Shown: positions 9,115 to 17,547 of the stretch, in pieces
Numbering within the stretch: position 1 is the stretch's first letter
How the letters are laid out: every line of letters begins with the position of its first letter
Assembly (NCBI RefSeq): GCF_027489515.1
Contig: NZ_JAIXZS010000059.1
Span: forward strand, 1-53,888
Direction of reading: 5' to 3'
Source of the DNA: Novosphingobium sp.
GTDB taxonomy: Bacteria > Pseudomonadota > Alphaproteobacteria > Sphingomonadales > Sphingomonadaceae
Length of the DNA: 53,888 nucleotides
Notes under the pieces: model-generated
Database searches by the model: none
Told to the model about the DNA's origin: nothing
The model's input: only the letters and a program-made list of their open reading frames with translations
Position numbers and translations under genes: made by a program

Positions 9115-10248
9115 ATGTCGATTGAGACCCTTTCCCAGCTGACCGATGCCGTTGCCGCCCCGCGCCTTGTCATCAAGGTCGGCTCGGCGCTGCTCGTCGG
9201 CAAGGATGGCGCGCCGCGCCGGGCCTGGCTCACCCTGTTGGTTGCGGAAATCGCCGCCGCGCGCGCGCGGGGGCAGGACGTCATCGTCGTATCCTCCGGT
9301 GCGATTGCCCTTGGCGCGCGCAAGCTCGGCCTGGCGCGGGGTGGGCGGGGGAGCCTCGCCGATGCGCAGGCCGCCGCCGCCGTCGGTCAGATCGCGCTCG
9401 CCGGGCTCTGGGCGGAACTGCTGGCGGCGCATGGCCTGATTGCGGCGCAAGTGCTGCTCACGCTCGAAGACCTCGAGGAACGTCGCCGCTATCTCAACGT
9501 CACCGCCACGCTCGGCACGCTGCTGGCCTCGGGCGCAGTGCCGGTGATCAACGAGAACGACACCGTCGCCACAGAGGAAATCCGCTTCGGCGACAATGAC
9601 CGCCTTGCCGCCCGCGTGGGCCAGGCGGCGGGCGCCAGCGCCGTCCTCCTGCTCTCCGATATCGACGGGCTCTATGATCGCGATCCCCGCCTTGAAGGCG
9701 CGGTGCGCGTGCCCGTGGTACGCGGCGTCACGCCCGAAATCCACGCCATGGCGACGGGGGGCTCCTCCTCCGGCCTCGGCTCGGGCGGAATGACATCCAA
9801 GCTGCAGGCTGCCGAGATCGCGGGCCTTGCCGGCATTGCGCTCGCAATCATCGATGGCCGGCCCGATAGCCCCATCGCCGCAGCCTTGGCCGAGGAACGC
9901 GGCACGCTGTTCTGCTCACCCGGAAAGGCCCGCGCGCGCAAGGCCTGGCTCGGCGGCAAGTTGCGCATGAAGGGCGCGGTCACCGTCGATGCCGGTGCCG
10001 CCGCCGCACTCGCGCGCGGCTCCAGCCTGCTCGCCGCCGGGGTCACCGCAGTGGAAGGCACTTTCCTGCGCGGCGATGCGATTGCCGTCCACGGTCCTGA
10101 TGGCACGGTCCTCGCGCGCGGCCTCAGCGAATACGACGCGGCCGAATGCACCGCGCTGATGGGCCATCCTTCCGCCGAGCACGAAGCGCTGCTCGGCTAT
10201 GCCCCGCGCTCGGCGTTGATCCACCGCGATCAGCTGGTGATGCTGTGA
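9115..10248 (+). CDS. proB: Glutamate 5-kinase
   Basis: First enzyme of proline synthesis: ATP-dependent phosphorylation of glutamate to gamma-glutamyl phosphate, feedback-inhibited by proline in the family. The 377-residue protein has an amino-acid kinase domain (about 15-265) with KVGSALLVG, the VSSGAIALGARKLGL loop, the substrate motif INENDTVATEEIRFGDND near 144 and LLSDIDGLYDRDP. A C-terminal PUA domain (about 280-365) contains VTVDAGAAAAL. The stop codon overlaps the GTG of the next gene (10245-10248), implying coupled translation. proA is absent here. Confidence 0.96.
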   Translation: MSIETLSQLTDAVAAPRLVIKVGSALLVGKDGAPRRAWLTLLVAEIAAARARGQDVIVVSSGAIALGARKLGLARGGRGSLADAQAAAAVGQIALAGLWAELLAAHGLIAAQVLLTLEDLEERRRYLNVTATLGTLLASGAVPVINENDTVATEEIRFGDNDRLAARVGQAAGASAVLLLSDIDGLYDRDPRLEGAVRVPVVRGVTPEIHAMATGGSSSGLGSGGMTSKLQAAEIAGLAGIALAIIDGRPDSPIAAALAEERGTLFCSPGKARARKAWLGGKLRMKGAVTVDAGAAAALARGSSLLAAGVTAVEGTFLRGDAIAVHGPDGTVLARGLSEYDAAECTALMGHPSAEHEALLGYAPRSALIHRDQLVML

Positions 10249-11177
10249 ACGCAGCGGGAGGCGATCTCGTCGCCGTCACCGGCGCGACCGGCTTTGTCGG
10301 ACAGGCCGTGCTCATGGCGGCGGGCCGGCACAAGCTTGACGTGCGCGCGCTCACCCGCCGCAAGCAGCGCCTGCGCGGCGGGGTCGAATGGATCGATGGC
10401 GATCTTGCCAGCAAGGACGCGCTCGAGCGCCTGATGGAGGGTGCCAGCGCGGTCATCCACATCGCGGGTGTCGTCAATGCCCCCGATGCAGCCGGGTTCG
10501 AGGAAGGCAACGTGCAGGGCACCTTGCGCGTGATCGAGGCGGCGCACGAAATGGGCGTCGGCCGCCTGATCCACGTCTCCTCGCTCGCCGCGCGCGAACC
10601 GCAGCTCTCGCTCTACGGCGCCTCCAAGCTACGCGGTGAGAAGCTCGTCCGTGCCTCCGGGCTCGATTGGACGGTGGTGCGCCCCCCCGCCGTGTTCGGT
10701 CCGCGCGATACCGAAATGCTCGAGCTGTTCCGCCTCGCCCGGCGCGGCTTTGTGCCGCTGCCCCCGCCGGGCCGGCTTTCGGTGATCCACGTCGCCGATC
10801 TGGCCGAACTGCTCCTCGCGCTGCTCCCCAGCAGCGAGGAAAGCACGCACCAGATCTTCGAGCCCGACGATGGCGAACCCGGCGGCTGGAGCCATATCCA
10901 GTTGGCCCACGCCATCGGGGCAGCCGTGCGGGAGAGGCCCATCCGCCCGCTCTCGCTTTCGCCGCGCCTCGTCGAACTCGCCGCGCGCGCCGACCGCCTG
11001 TTGCGCGGCAAGAAGGCCAAACTCACGCCTGACCGCGCGCGCTACATCTGTCATCCCGATTGGACCGTGGGGGAGGGCGCCCAGCCGCCTCGCAGCCTCT
11101 GGCACCCGCGTATCGACACGCGCGAGGGGCTTCATGCCACCGCCGCGTGGTACCGCGAGGCCGGCTGGCTCAGATAG
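10245..11177 (+). CDS. NAD-dependent epimerase/dehydratase family protein (extended SDR)
   Basis: A 310-residue Rossmann protein with the nucleotide-binding motif VTGATGFVGQAVL near residue 8, an acidic partner segment, ISS/VSS-type strand IHVSSLA, and the catalytic YGASKLRGE (YxxxK) near 124. The PPAVFGPRD segment is typical of extended SDRs acting on nucleotide sugars or isoprenoid/quinone substrates, and it resembles the complex-I-associated NDUFA9-like group, but the substrate cannot be read off. The GTG at 10245 overlaps the proB stop, which decides the start. The 3' end overlaps the convergent ABC1 kinase gene by 8 nt, so no terminator separates them. Confidence 0.85.
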   Translation: MNAAGGDLVAVTGATGFVGQAVLMAAGRHKLDVRALTRRKQRLRGGVEWIDGDLASKDALERLMEGASAVIHIAGVVNAPDAAGFEEGNVQGTLRVIEAAHEMGVGRLIHVSSLAAREPQLSLYGASKLRGEKLVRASGLDWTVVRPPAVFGPRDTEMLELFRLARRGFVPLPPPGRLSVIHVADLAELLLALLPSSEESTHQIFEPDDGEPGGWSHIQLAHAIGAAVRERPIRPLSLSPRLVELAARADRLLRGKKAKLTPDRARYICHPDWTVGEGAQPPRSLWHPRIDTREGLHATAAWYREAGWLR

Positions 11178-12525
11178 CCGCTTCTGCCGGTTCGACCTGC
11201 CTCACCTCGCGCCCCGCGAGGCGCGCGGCCACCATTGCCTGCAGCGGCAGCCGTGCTTTCATCCGCACGGCGAGCAGCGCAGTCCCGCTCACCTTGCGCT
11301 GGACAAACAGCGTATCCATCGGCGGCAGGTGCCAGGTATCGCGGTCCTGCGCCACCGGCTCGCCGAAATCGCGCAAACGCGCCACAAAGCTGCGGTCGGC
11401 AAAGTCGAAGATCTCGGCCTTGTTGACGTGCTCGAGGATCACTCCGATCACGCCTTCAAAGGCCGCACCATGCCGCGCCATCTGCTCTTCGGAAGCAAAG
11501 CCCACCTCGCAGATGCGCCGCTTGAGCTCTGCCGGATCGCCGTCGAGCCCGGCCTGCATCATCCGCCGGTAGGCTGTCTGGGTTTCCTCGGGCACGCCGC
11601 GCGCCGCGCCGAAATCGAGCAGCACCACGCGGCCGGTTTCGGGCTGCCAGCGGTAATTGGCAAAGTTGGGGTCGGTCTGCATGAAGCCGAATTCGAACAG
11701 CTCGCGCAGCACCAGATCGAGCATCGCGCCCATCACCCGGTCGCGCACGTCCTGCGGCGCATCGGCCAGCGTATCGATGGGCTTTGCGGCGATGAAGTCC
11801 ATCGTCAGCACGCCCGGCCCAGTCAGTTCATCGACTGGCGCGGGCACCACAAACTGTGCCTCGCCTGCCAGCATCGCGCCATAGCGGCGCATCTGCTCGG
11901 CCTCGCGCAGATAGTCCGCTTCCTCATGCAGCTGGCGCTTCGCCTCGGCCAGCAGCGGCGTGATATCGAGCGACTTGGGCAGCAGTCCCGAAACGCGCAG
12001 CAGCGTGGCCACATTGTCGATATCGGCATCGATGCTCGCGGCAATGCCGGGGTACTGCACCTTCACCGCCACCGTGCGCCCGTCGTGCATCACCGCGCGG
12101 TGGACCTGCCCGATCGAGGCCGCGGCAATCGGAGTCGCCTCGAAGCGCGCAAAACGGCGGCGCCAGTCCGGCCCCCACGCGGCGGCAAGCACGGTCTGCA
12201 GCTGCTTGGGCGGCATGAAGTGTGCTGCATCGCGCAGCTTGGCGAGTATCGCCGTCAGCTCCTGCGGCAGGAGGTCCCCCGCATCGAGCGAGATCATCTG
12301 CCCGAGCTTCATCGCCGCGCCGCGCAGCCGCGAAAGCTGCTCTGTCACGCGCGTGGCATTGGCGGGGGTGAGGAGCAGGTCCGCCATCTGCGGCCGTTCG
12401 CCGCGCGCCAGCCGCTTTGCGCCCTCGGCAATCACACCGCCGGCGACCCCGCCTGCCAGCTGGCCGAACGCGGAGAAGCGCGAAAGGCGGCTGGTGGGAA
12501 CCTTGCGATACCTGTCGTCGCTCAA
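11170..12525 (-). CDS. ABC1/UbiB-family atypical kinase
   Basis: A 451-residue atypical kinase/ATPase of the ABC1 (AarF/UbiB/ADCK) family. Visible are the family KxGQ motif KLGQMISLDAGDLLP near residue 73, the A-rich loop region IAAASIGQVHRAV, the ATP-binding lysine in VAVKVQYPG, the catalytic QTDPNFANY and the DFG-type metal motif VVLLDFGAAR. Members support ubiquinone synthesis or lipid handling; this is a soluble-looking form without the two C-terminal membrane helices of UbiB. The start is placed at TTG 12525, which overlaps the stop of the DCC gene (TTGA, 12522-12525); a longer in-frame start at 12579 would lie inside that gene. Confidence 0.87.
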   Translation of the reverse strand: MSDDRYRKVPTSRLSRFSAFGQLAGGVAGGVIAEGAKRLARGERPQMADLLLTPANATRVTEQLSRLRGAAMKLGQMISLDAGDLLPQELTAILAKLRDAAHFMPPKQLQTVLAAAWGPDWRRRFARFEATPIAAASIGQVHRAVMHDGRTVAVKVQYPGIAASIDADIDNVATLLRVSGLLPKSLDITPLLAEAKRQLHEEADYLREAEQMRRYGAMLAGEAQFVVPAPVDELTGPGVLTMDFIAAKPIDTLADAPQDVRDRVMGAMLDLVLRELFEFGFMQTDPNFANYRWQPETGRVVLLDFGAARGVPEETQTAYRRMMQAGLDGDPAELKRRICEVGFASEEQMARHGAAFEGVIGVILEHVNKAEIFDFADRSFVARLRDFGEPVAQDRDTWHLPPMDTLFVQRKVSGTALLAVRMKARLPLQAMVAARLAGREVRQVEPAEAAI

Positions 12526-12872
12526 CGCATCATCCTTTGCAGAGCAGGGCGAACCCGGAGGAAGCGAACATAGGCCCATTCGAGCCCGCTAAGCACTAGC
12601 GGATTGCGCGCCAGCAGGCCCAGCGGACGCAGCAGCGGGATCGCGCGCCACATTGCCGCAAACGCCGCCGCACCATCGAGCAGCACGCCATCCTCGCGCG
12701 CATGGAGCCGCGCCAGCAGCAGCGTCCGGTCGCGCGGGCAGGTGGCCCCATCCTCGCTCAAGTCGACAAATTCGATCCGCCGCGCCCGGTCCAGTCGCCG
12801 CATCAGTGCAATCTCGCGCGTGCAAAGCGGGCAGGCGCCGTCATACCAGATTGTGAGCGGGGCAATGGGCAT
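12522..12872 (-). CDS. DCC-family thiol-disulfide oxidoreductase (DUF393)
   Basis: A 116-residue thioredoxin-fold-like protein with the family motif YDGACPLCTREI near residue 9 (D and two cysteines in CPLC), DLSEDGATCP, the GVLLDGAAAFAAMW stretch and a C-terminal hydrophobic region LEWAYVRFLRVRP. DCC proteins are predicted thiol-disulfide oxidoreductases, often next to membrane or quinone enzymes. It is translationally coupled to the ABC1 kinase downstream, which suggests a shared redox or lipid-related role (inference). Confidence 0.85.
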   Translation of the reverse strand: MPIAPLTIWYDGACPLCTREIALMRRLDRARRIEFVDLSEDGATCPRDRTLLLARLHAREDGVLLDGAAAFAAMWRAIPLLRPLGLLARNPLVLSGLEWAYVRFLRVRPALQRMMR

Positions 12873-12933
12873 GACACGCGCCTAGGCCCTGGGGCGAGGG
12901 CACGGCAAGGTGCTCAATGGTGAGACAAAAGCC

Positions 12934-13740
12934 TCAGAACGCCGGATCGTATCCCGGCGGCAGCTCGCCGTCCGTCGCGCTGCTGTCTGGCGAACCCGGC
13001 ACGTGGATGCCGCATTCCACTTTGTCCCAGCCCTTCCAGCGGCCCGAACGAGGGTCTTCGCCGGGCGCGACCTTGCTGGTGCAGGGGGCGCAGCCGATCG
13101 AGGGGTAGCCCTGCGCGACCAGCGGATGGCGCGGCAGATCGTGCGCGACCATGTAGGCCTCGAGGTCCTCGGAGGTCCACGAGGCGAGCGGATTGAACTT
13201 CAAGCGTCCTTCAGCATCGGTGCGGTCGATCTCGAAGCGCGGCAAGCCGCTGCGCGTGGCGGACTGGAAGCCCTTGCGCCCGCTGATCGAGGCATCGAAC
13301 GAAAGGAGCGCGCGCGCCAGCGGCTGCACCTTGCGGATGTCGCAGCAGCCATCCGGGTCCCACGACCAGCGTAGGCCGTTCTCGTCCTTCTTCGCGACAA
13401 GCTCCATGTCCGGCTCGACGATCAGGAGGTTCGTCAGCCCCAGATGCGCGACCAGCTCATCGCGGTAAGCGATCGTTTCCGGGAAATGCTTGTGCGTCTC
13501 CAGGAAGATCACCGGAATGCTCTTGTCCACCTGCGCGATCAGATGCAGCAGCACCGCGCTTTCGGCGCCGAAGCTGGAGACGACCGCCATCTCGCCGATC
13601 AGCTTGTCCTTCAGGACGCTGCGCAGCATCTCCGGCGTATCGGTACCGCGGAACAGGTTGTTCAGCCGGATCGCGTCACTTTCAGTGAAGCGCGGGCCGG
13701 TTGCCAGCCGATCGATCTGGCGGGCCTGGTTAGAGGCCAT
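12934..13740 (-). CDS. cysH: Assimilatory adenylyl-sulfate (APS/PAPS) reductase, Fe-S type
   Basis: Reduces activated sulfate (APS or PAPS) to sulfite with thioredoxin or glutaredoxin. The 268-residue protein has the nucleotide-binding start VVSSFGAESAVLLHL near 52 and two cysteine pairs, CCDIRK near 131 and CAPC near 216, that bind a [4Fe-4S] cluster in APS-type enzymes. The catalytic motif ECGIH is near 239. The Cys pairs point to APS rather than the cluster-free PAPS enzyme of enterobacteria. The ATG at 13740 overlaps the end of the DUF934 gene by 11 nt; a longer in-frame extension is rejected. Last gene of the sulfite operon. Confidence 0.95.
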   Translation of the reverse strand: MASNQARQIDRLATGPRFTESDAIRLNNLFRGTDTPEMLRSVLKDKLIGEMAVVSSFGAESAVLLHLIAQVDKSIPVIFLETHKHFPETIAYRDELVAHLGLTNLLIVEPDMELVAKKDENGLRWSWDPDGCCDIRKVQPLARALLSFDASISGRKGFQSATRSGLPRFEIDRTDAEGRLKFNPLASWTSEDLEAYMVAHDLPRHPLVAQGYPSIGCAPCTSKVAPGEDPRSGRWKGWDKVECGIHVPGSPDSSATDGELPPGYDPAF

Positions 13741-14161
13741 GGCGCTTGGCCCAGATGGGCGAGCGGCCGTCCACCGTCTTCTGATAGACATCGGGCCAGG
13801 TCGCAAAGGCCTGCTGCGCCGCTTCCGCCGCAATCGGCTTGGCAGGGGCAAAGCCGTCAAACCCGCAGCGCTTCATGTGGCTCAGCTGATCGAGCAGCAC
13901 ATCACCCACGGCGCGCAGTTCGCCCTTGAAGCCCGCCTCGCGCAGGATGCGTGCCGAGGAATAGCCGCGCCCGTCGGTATAGGCGGGGAAGCTCACCTCG
14001 ACGAGCGCAAGGCGTGCCAGATGCGGCAGCAGCGCGCGGGCATCCTCGCCCGGCTCGATGCGCACGGCGGCTGCGTTGTCCGACGCCAGAAAATCCGCCA
14101 GCGAAAGCACGGGCGCGCCGGTCGCTGCGTCAACACGCAGGCGCAAAAGAGACTCAGCCAT
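13730..14161 (-). CDS. DUF934 protein of the sulfite-reduction operon
   Basis: A 143-residue protein with the DUF934 signature FPAYTDGRGYSSARILRE, GELRAVGDVLLDQLSHMKRCGFDGF. The family is almost always next to cysI/cysH in alpha- and betaproteobacteria and is annotated only as an oxidoreductase-like or unknown protein. It overlaps cysI by 8 nt and cysH by 11 nt, so its product is expected in stoichiometric proximity. It carries one conserved Cys and no cofactor motif I recognise. A helper or electron-transfer role in sulfite reduction is inference. Confidence 0.88.
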   Translation of the reverse strand: MAESLLRLRVDAATGAPVLSLADFLASDNAAAVRIEPGEDARALLPHLARLALVEVSFPAYTDGRGYSSARILREAGFKGELRAVGDVLLDQLSHMKRCGFDGFAPAKPIAAEAAQQAFATWPDVYQKTVDGRSPIWAKRHGL

Positions 14162-15788
14162 AGATCGCCTCCTTGAACGGCGCGGCGCCGATGCGGCGGT
14201 AAGTATCGATGAAGCGCTCGCCCTCGGCGCGCGCCTTCAGGTACACGTCGGTCGCGGTCTCGATCGCATCGACGATCCCGTCCTCGCTGAAGCCGGGGCC
14301 GATGATCTGCGCGAGCGAGGTATCCGCAGCTTCCGAGCCGCCGAAGAGCAGCTGGTAGTTTTCGGTGCCCTTCTTGTCGACGCCGAGAATGCCGATGTGG
14401 CCCGCATGGTGGTGCCCGCAGGCATTGATGCAGCCCGAGATCTTGAGTTTCAGCTCGCCCAGCGTCTGCTGCCGCTCGGGCGAAGCAAACCGCGCCGAAA
14501 TCTTCTGCGCCAGCGGGATCGAGCGCGCATTGGCAAGGCTGCAATAATCGAGCCCCGGGCAAGCGATGATATCGCCGATGAGGTCGAGGTTCGCGGTCGC
14601 AAGGCCAGCCGCATCAAGCTTCTGCCACAGCGCGTAGAGGTCGCTCTGCTTCACATGCGGCAGCACGATGTTCTGCGTGTGCGTCACGCGCAGCTCGTCG
14701 AGGCTGTAGGCCTCGGCAAGGTCGGCCATCAGGCGGATCTGGTCCGCGCTGGCGTCACCCGGAATCCCGCCTGCCGGCTTGAGGCTGATGACGACCGCCT
14801 TGTAGCCCGGCTGCTTGTGCGCGGCGGTGTTCTGGTCCGCCCACACGGCGAAATCGGGATCGCTGCGGTCATAGCCATCGGCAAGGCCGCTCTCCAGACC
14901 CGGCTCGGCAAAGAACGCGGCAATCCGCTCGAACTCGGCCAGCGGCGGCTCCAGCCCCAGGGTGAGGATATGCGCGAACTCTTCCTCCACCTGCCGGCGG
15001 TATTCGTCCGCACCGATCTCGTGGACGAGGATCTTGATCCGCGCCTTGTACTTGTTGTCGCGCCGGCCGTAGCGGTTGTAAACGCGCAGGCAGGCCTCGG
15101 CGTAGCTCACCATCTGCAGCGCGGGCACGAATTCGCGGATCACCGGGGCGATCATCGGGGTTCGGCCCATGCCGCCGCCGACATAGAAGCGCGCGCCGAT
15201 CTCGCCGGCTTCGTTCGTCACGATCTGGATGCCGATATCGTGCAGCCGCATCGCCGCGCGGTCCGTATCGCTCGCGATCACCGCGATCTTGAACTTGCGC
15301 GGCAGGTAGTCGAACTCCGGATGGAAGCTCGACCACTGGCGCAGCAGCTCGGCATAAGGGCGCGGATCGACCAGCTCTTCCGCCGCCGCCCCGGCAAAGT
15401 GGTCCGAACTGATGTTGCGGATGCAGTTGCCGCTGGTCTGGATGGCATGCATCTCGACGGTCGCCAGATCGGCCAGGATCTGCGGCGCATCTTCCAGCTT
15501 GATCCAGTTGTACTGGATGTTCTGGCGCGTGGTGAAGTGGCCATAGCCGCGGTCATACTTGTCGGCGATATCGCCCAGCATCCGCATCTGGCGGCCATTC
15601 AGCGTGCCATAGGGGATCGCCACGCGCAGCATGTAGGCGTGGAGCTGGAGATAGAGCCCGTTCTTCAGCCGCAGCGGCTTGAACTGGTCCTCGGTGATCT
15701 CACCCGCCATGCGCCGCGCCACTTGCCCGCGGAATTCCTCCACACGGGCATCGACCATCGCCTGATCATATTCGTCGTACTGGTACAT
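14154..15788 (-). CDS. cysI: Sulfite reductase hemoprotein (siroheme, [4Fe-4S])
   Basis: Catalyses six-electron reduction of sulfite to sulfide in cysteine synthesis. The 544-residue protein contains the two nitrite/sulfite reductase half-domains. The cluster and siroheme cysteines are visible as CPGLDYC near 410 and SGCINACGHHHAGHIG near 450. Upstream, YGHFTTRQNIQYNWI and TSGNCIRNI form the siroheme-binding arginine-rich core. No flavoprotein CysJ gene is adjacent, so electrons probably come from ferredoxin or another donor. The ATG at 15788 (MYQYDEYDQ) lies 2 nt after the DUF2849 stop. Confidence 0.95.
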   Translation of the reverse strand: MYQYDEYDQAMVDARVEEFRGQVARRMAGEITEDQFKPLRLKNGLYLQLHAYMLRVAIPYGTLNGRQMRMLGDIADKYDRGYGHFTTRQNIQYNWIKLEDAPQILADLATVEMHAIQTSGNCIRNISSDHFAGAAAEELVDPRPYAELLRQWSSFHPEFDYLPRKFKIAVIASDTDRAAMRLHDIGIQIVTNEAGEIGARFYVGGGMGRTPMIAPVIREFVPALQMVSYAEACLRVYNRYGRRDNKYKARIKILVHEIGADEYRRQVEEEFAHILTLGLEPPLAEFERIAAFFAEPGLESGLADGYDRSDPDFAVWADQNTAAHKQPGYKAVVISLKPAGGIPGDASADQIRLMADLAEAYSLDELRVTHTQNIVLPHVKQSDLYALWQKLDAAGLATANLDLIGDIIACPGLDYCSLANARSIPLAQKISARFASPERQQTLGELKLKISGCINACGHHHAGHIGILGVDKKGTENYQLLFGGSEAADTSLAQIIGPGFSEDGIVDAIETATDVYLKARAEGERFIDTYRRIGAAPFKEAIYG

Positions 15789-15790
15789 GT

Positions 15791-16087
15791 TCAGATCACC
15801 TGCTTCGCGGCGTCGGGATCGCCGGGGCGGAGGGAAAGGTCGAGCCGTACCGTGGGGCCAAGCGCCCGGATGCGGTCCTTGATATGCGCGGGGCGGACGC
15901 CTTCGGCGGTCTTGGTCGCGGCAATCGCATAGCTTGCGTTCACGCGCTGCGCGGCTTCCTCGGCGGCGAGGATCGCTGCGTCCTGATCGCCCACGTCCAC
16001 CGCATCGTTCACATCGCGCGACCAGCCCTTGCCGTCCCACCAGACGACATCGCCGCTCGCCAGATCATTCCCCGTCAAAATCTTCAC
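15791..16087 (-). CDS. DUF2849 protein
   Basis: A 98-residue soluble protein of the DUF2849 family, found next to cysI in many alphaproteobacteria. It has NDLASGDVVWWDGKGW near the start, then a helix AAILAAEEAAQRVNASYAIA. It starts with a GTG that overlaps the cobA stop (GTGA, 16084-16087) and ends 2 nt before cysI. Function unknown; its tight coupling between siroheme synthesis and sulfite reductase suggests a role in assembling or feeding CysI (inference). Confidence 0.85.
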   Translation of the reverse strand: MKILTGNDLASGDVVWWDGKGWSRDVNDAVDVGDQDAAILAAEEAAQRVNASYAIAATKTAEGVRPAHIKDRIRALGPTVRLDLSLRPGDPDAAKQVI

Positions 16088-16854
16088 GCAGCGGTCTCCG
16101 CTATCTTCTGCAATTCAAGGTGGCGCTCGCGCGCGGTCACTTCGCCGATCACGATGAGGGCAGGGCTCTTCACCTTCTCCTCAGCGACCAGCGCGCCAAG
16201 CCCGGCGAGCGCCCCGCGCAGCACGCGCATCTGGGGCCGCGCCGCGTTCTCGATAATCGCCACCGGCATGTCGGGCGCGAGGCCGTCGGCCATCAGCTTC
16301 TCGGCTATCGCATCGCTCGTCGCGACGCCCATGTAGATCACCAGCGTGCGGCCAACACCGGCCAACCCCGCCCAGTTCTGATCGGCCAGACCCTTGCACT
16401 GCCCGGCCACGAAGCTGACAATCGAAGCATTCTCGCGGTGCGTCAGCGGAATCTGCGCCGCCGCTGCCGCGCCCATCGCCGCGCTCACGCCCGGCACGAC
16501 CTGAACCGGAACCCCGGCATCATAGCAGGCCTCCGCCTCTTCGCCGCCGCGCCCGAACACGAACGGATCGCCGCCCTTCAGCCTGATGACGTCGTGCCCC
16601 GCCAGCGCCTCGCGCACGAGGAGCGCGTTGATATCGTCCTGCTGCATGGTGTGCCGAGCGCGCTGCTTGGCCACCGAAACCAGCCGCGCGCCCTCGGGGA
16701 TCAGCGCCATGATGGCGGGATCGACCAGCCCGTCATGCACGACCAATTCAGCCGCAGACAGCAGCCGCGCCGCGCGCAGGGTCAGCAGGTCCGGATCACC
16801 CGGGCCAGCGCCCACGAGGTAGACGGTTCCGATTCTGTGGGGCGCATTGCTCAT
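16084..16854 (-). CDS. cobA: Uroporphyrinogen-III C-methyltransferase
   Basis: S-adenosylmethionine-dependent methylation of uroporphyrinogen III to precorrin-2, the entry to siroheme and cobalamin. The 256-residue protein shows VYLVGAGPGDPDLLTLRA near residue 11, VVHDGLV, the RLKGGDPFVFGRGGEEA motif near 92, and VVPGVSAAMGAAAAAQIPLTHR near 118. Only the methyltransferase domain is present, so the dehydrogenase/ferrochelatase CysG-A activity must come from elsewhere. First gene of cobA-DUF2849-cysI-DUF934-cysH, with a palindrome about 45 bp upstream. Confidence 0.95.
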   Translation of the reverse strand: MSNAPHRIGTVYLVGAGPGDPDLLTLRAARLLSAAELVVHDGLVDPAIMALIPEGARLVSVAKQRARHTMQQDDINALLVREALAGHDVIRLKGGDPFVFGRGGEEAEACYDAGVPVQVVPGVSAAMGAAAAAQIPLTHRENASIVSFVAGQCKGLADQNWAGLAGVGRTLVIYMGVATSDAIAEKLMADGLAPDMPVAIIENAARPQMRVLRGALAGLGALVAEEKVKSPALIVIGEVTARERHLELQKIAETAA

Positions 16855-16897
16855 GGGGGCCAGATGGCCCTCCGCCCCTGCAATCGCCAGCGAGGAA

Positions 16898-16917
16898 ACC
16901 TAGGGGGGCAGCTAGGT
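16898..16917. promoter_or_regulatory. Candidate operator upstream of cobA-cys operon
   Basis: ACCTAG at 16898-16903 and CTAGGT at 16912-16917 form a perfect 6-bp inverted repeat with an 8-bp G-rich spacer, 44-63 bp upstream of the cobA start. The position suits a regulator of the sulfur operon; it could also serve the divergent DUF3237 gene. No regulator gene is adjacent. Confidence 0.4.
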
Positions 16918-17010
16918 AAGCTTTAGCGCGCGGCCCTCGGCCAAGATGTCTTGTGTTCGCAGCCCGCGCGGGTCTTAATGCGCGCAAACCGCAAGAGGGG
17001 GAGAAGCCGA

Positions 17011-17475
17011 ATGGAACTGGTGCACGAGTTCACCTTCAGAGCCGGTCTGAAGCCGCCGCTTCCCATCGGCGCAGGCCCCATCGGCACGCGGATGTATTAC
17101 GAGATCGACGGCGGCGAAGTGGCGGGCGATCGCCTGAACGGCACGATCCGCGGCGGCGGCGAGTGGGCGCTGATCGGGCCCGACGGCTTCCTCAGGGTCG
17201 ACGTCCGCGCACAAGTCGAAACCCACGACGGGGCCTTTATCTACGTCCAGTATCTCGGCCTGCTCGAAATGAATGCCGCCGTCATGGGCGCTATCGAAAA
17301 CGGCACCGGCACCGAGTTCGCCGATCAGTACTTCTGCACCAATCCGCGGATGGAAACCGGCGACCCGCGCTATAACTGGGTCAACACGACCTTCTTCGTC
17401 GGCGAAGGCCGCGTTCTCCCCGGCCTCGGCATCGAATACCGCGTCTACCGCCCGGCAAGAGGTCCTGCGGGCTGA
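17011..17475 (+). CDS. DUF3237 family protein
   Basis: A 154-residue beta-rich protein matching DUF3237: start MELVHEFTFRAGLKPPLPIG, then GTRMYYEIDGGEVAGDRLNG, GGGEWALIGPDGFLRVDVRA, and the C-terminal YNWVNTTFFVGEGR. The family is a small beta-barrel of unknown biochemical role, often near aromatic or xenobiotic catabolic genes. A GGGGGAGAA ribosome site lies directly upstream of the chosen ATG. It appears monocistronic, divergent from the sulfur operon and convergent with the next gene. Confidence 0.85.
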   Translation: MELVHEFTFRAGLKPPLPIGAGPIGTRMYYEIDGGEVAGDRLNGTIRGGGEWALIGPDGFLRVDVRAQVETHDGAFIYVQYLGLLEMNAAVMGAIENGTGTEFADQYFCTNPRMETGDPRYNWVNTTFFVGEGRVLPGLGIEYRVYRPARGPAG

Positions 17476-17547
17476 CGCAACCCCGTTTCACCCAGATCAG
17501 CATTGCCCACGCCGTCCCCGACCTCGGCGGGCGGGGTAGTTGCGCGC

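Noticed and set aside
14058..15932. 624-codon frame antisense to cysI
   Set aside because: No recognisable domain, and the minus strand encodes a clear sulfite reductase with all cofactor motifs.
17476..17547. Possible bidirectional terminator between DUF3237 and the exported protein
   Set aside because: Only a weak, long-loop inverted match (CCCCG/CGGGG) without T-runs on either strand.
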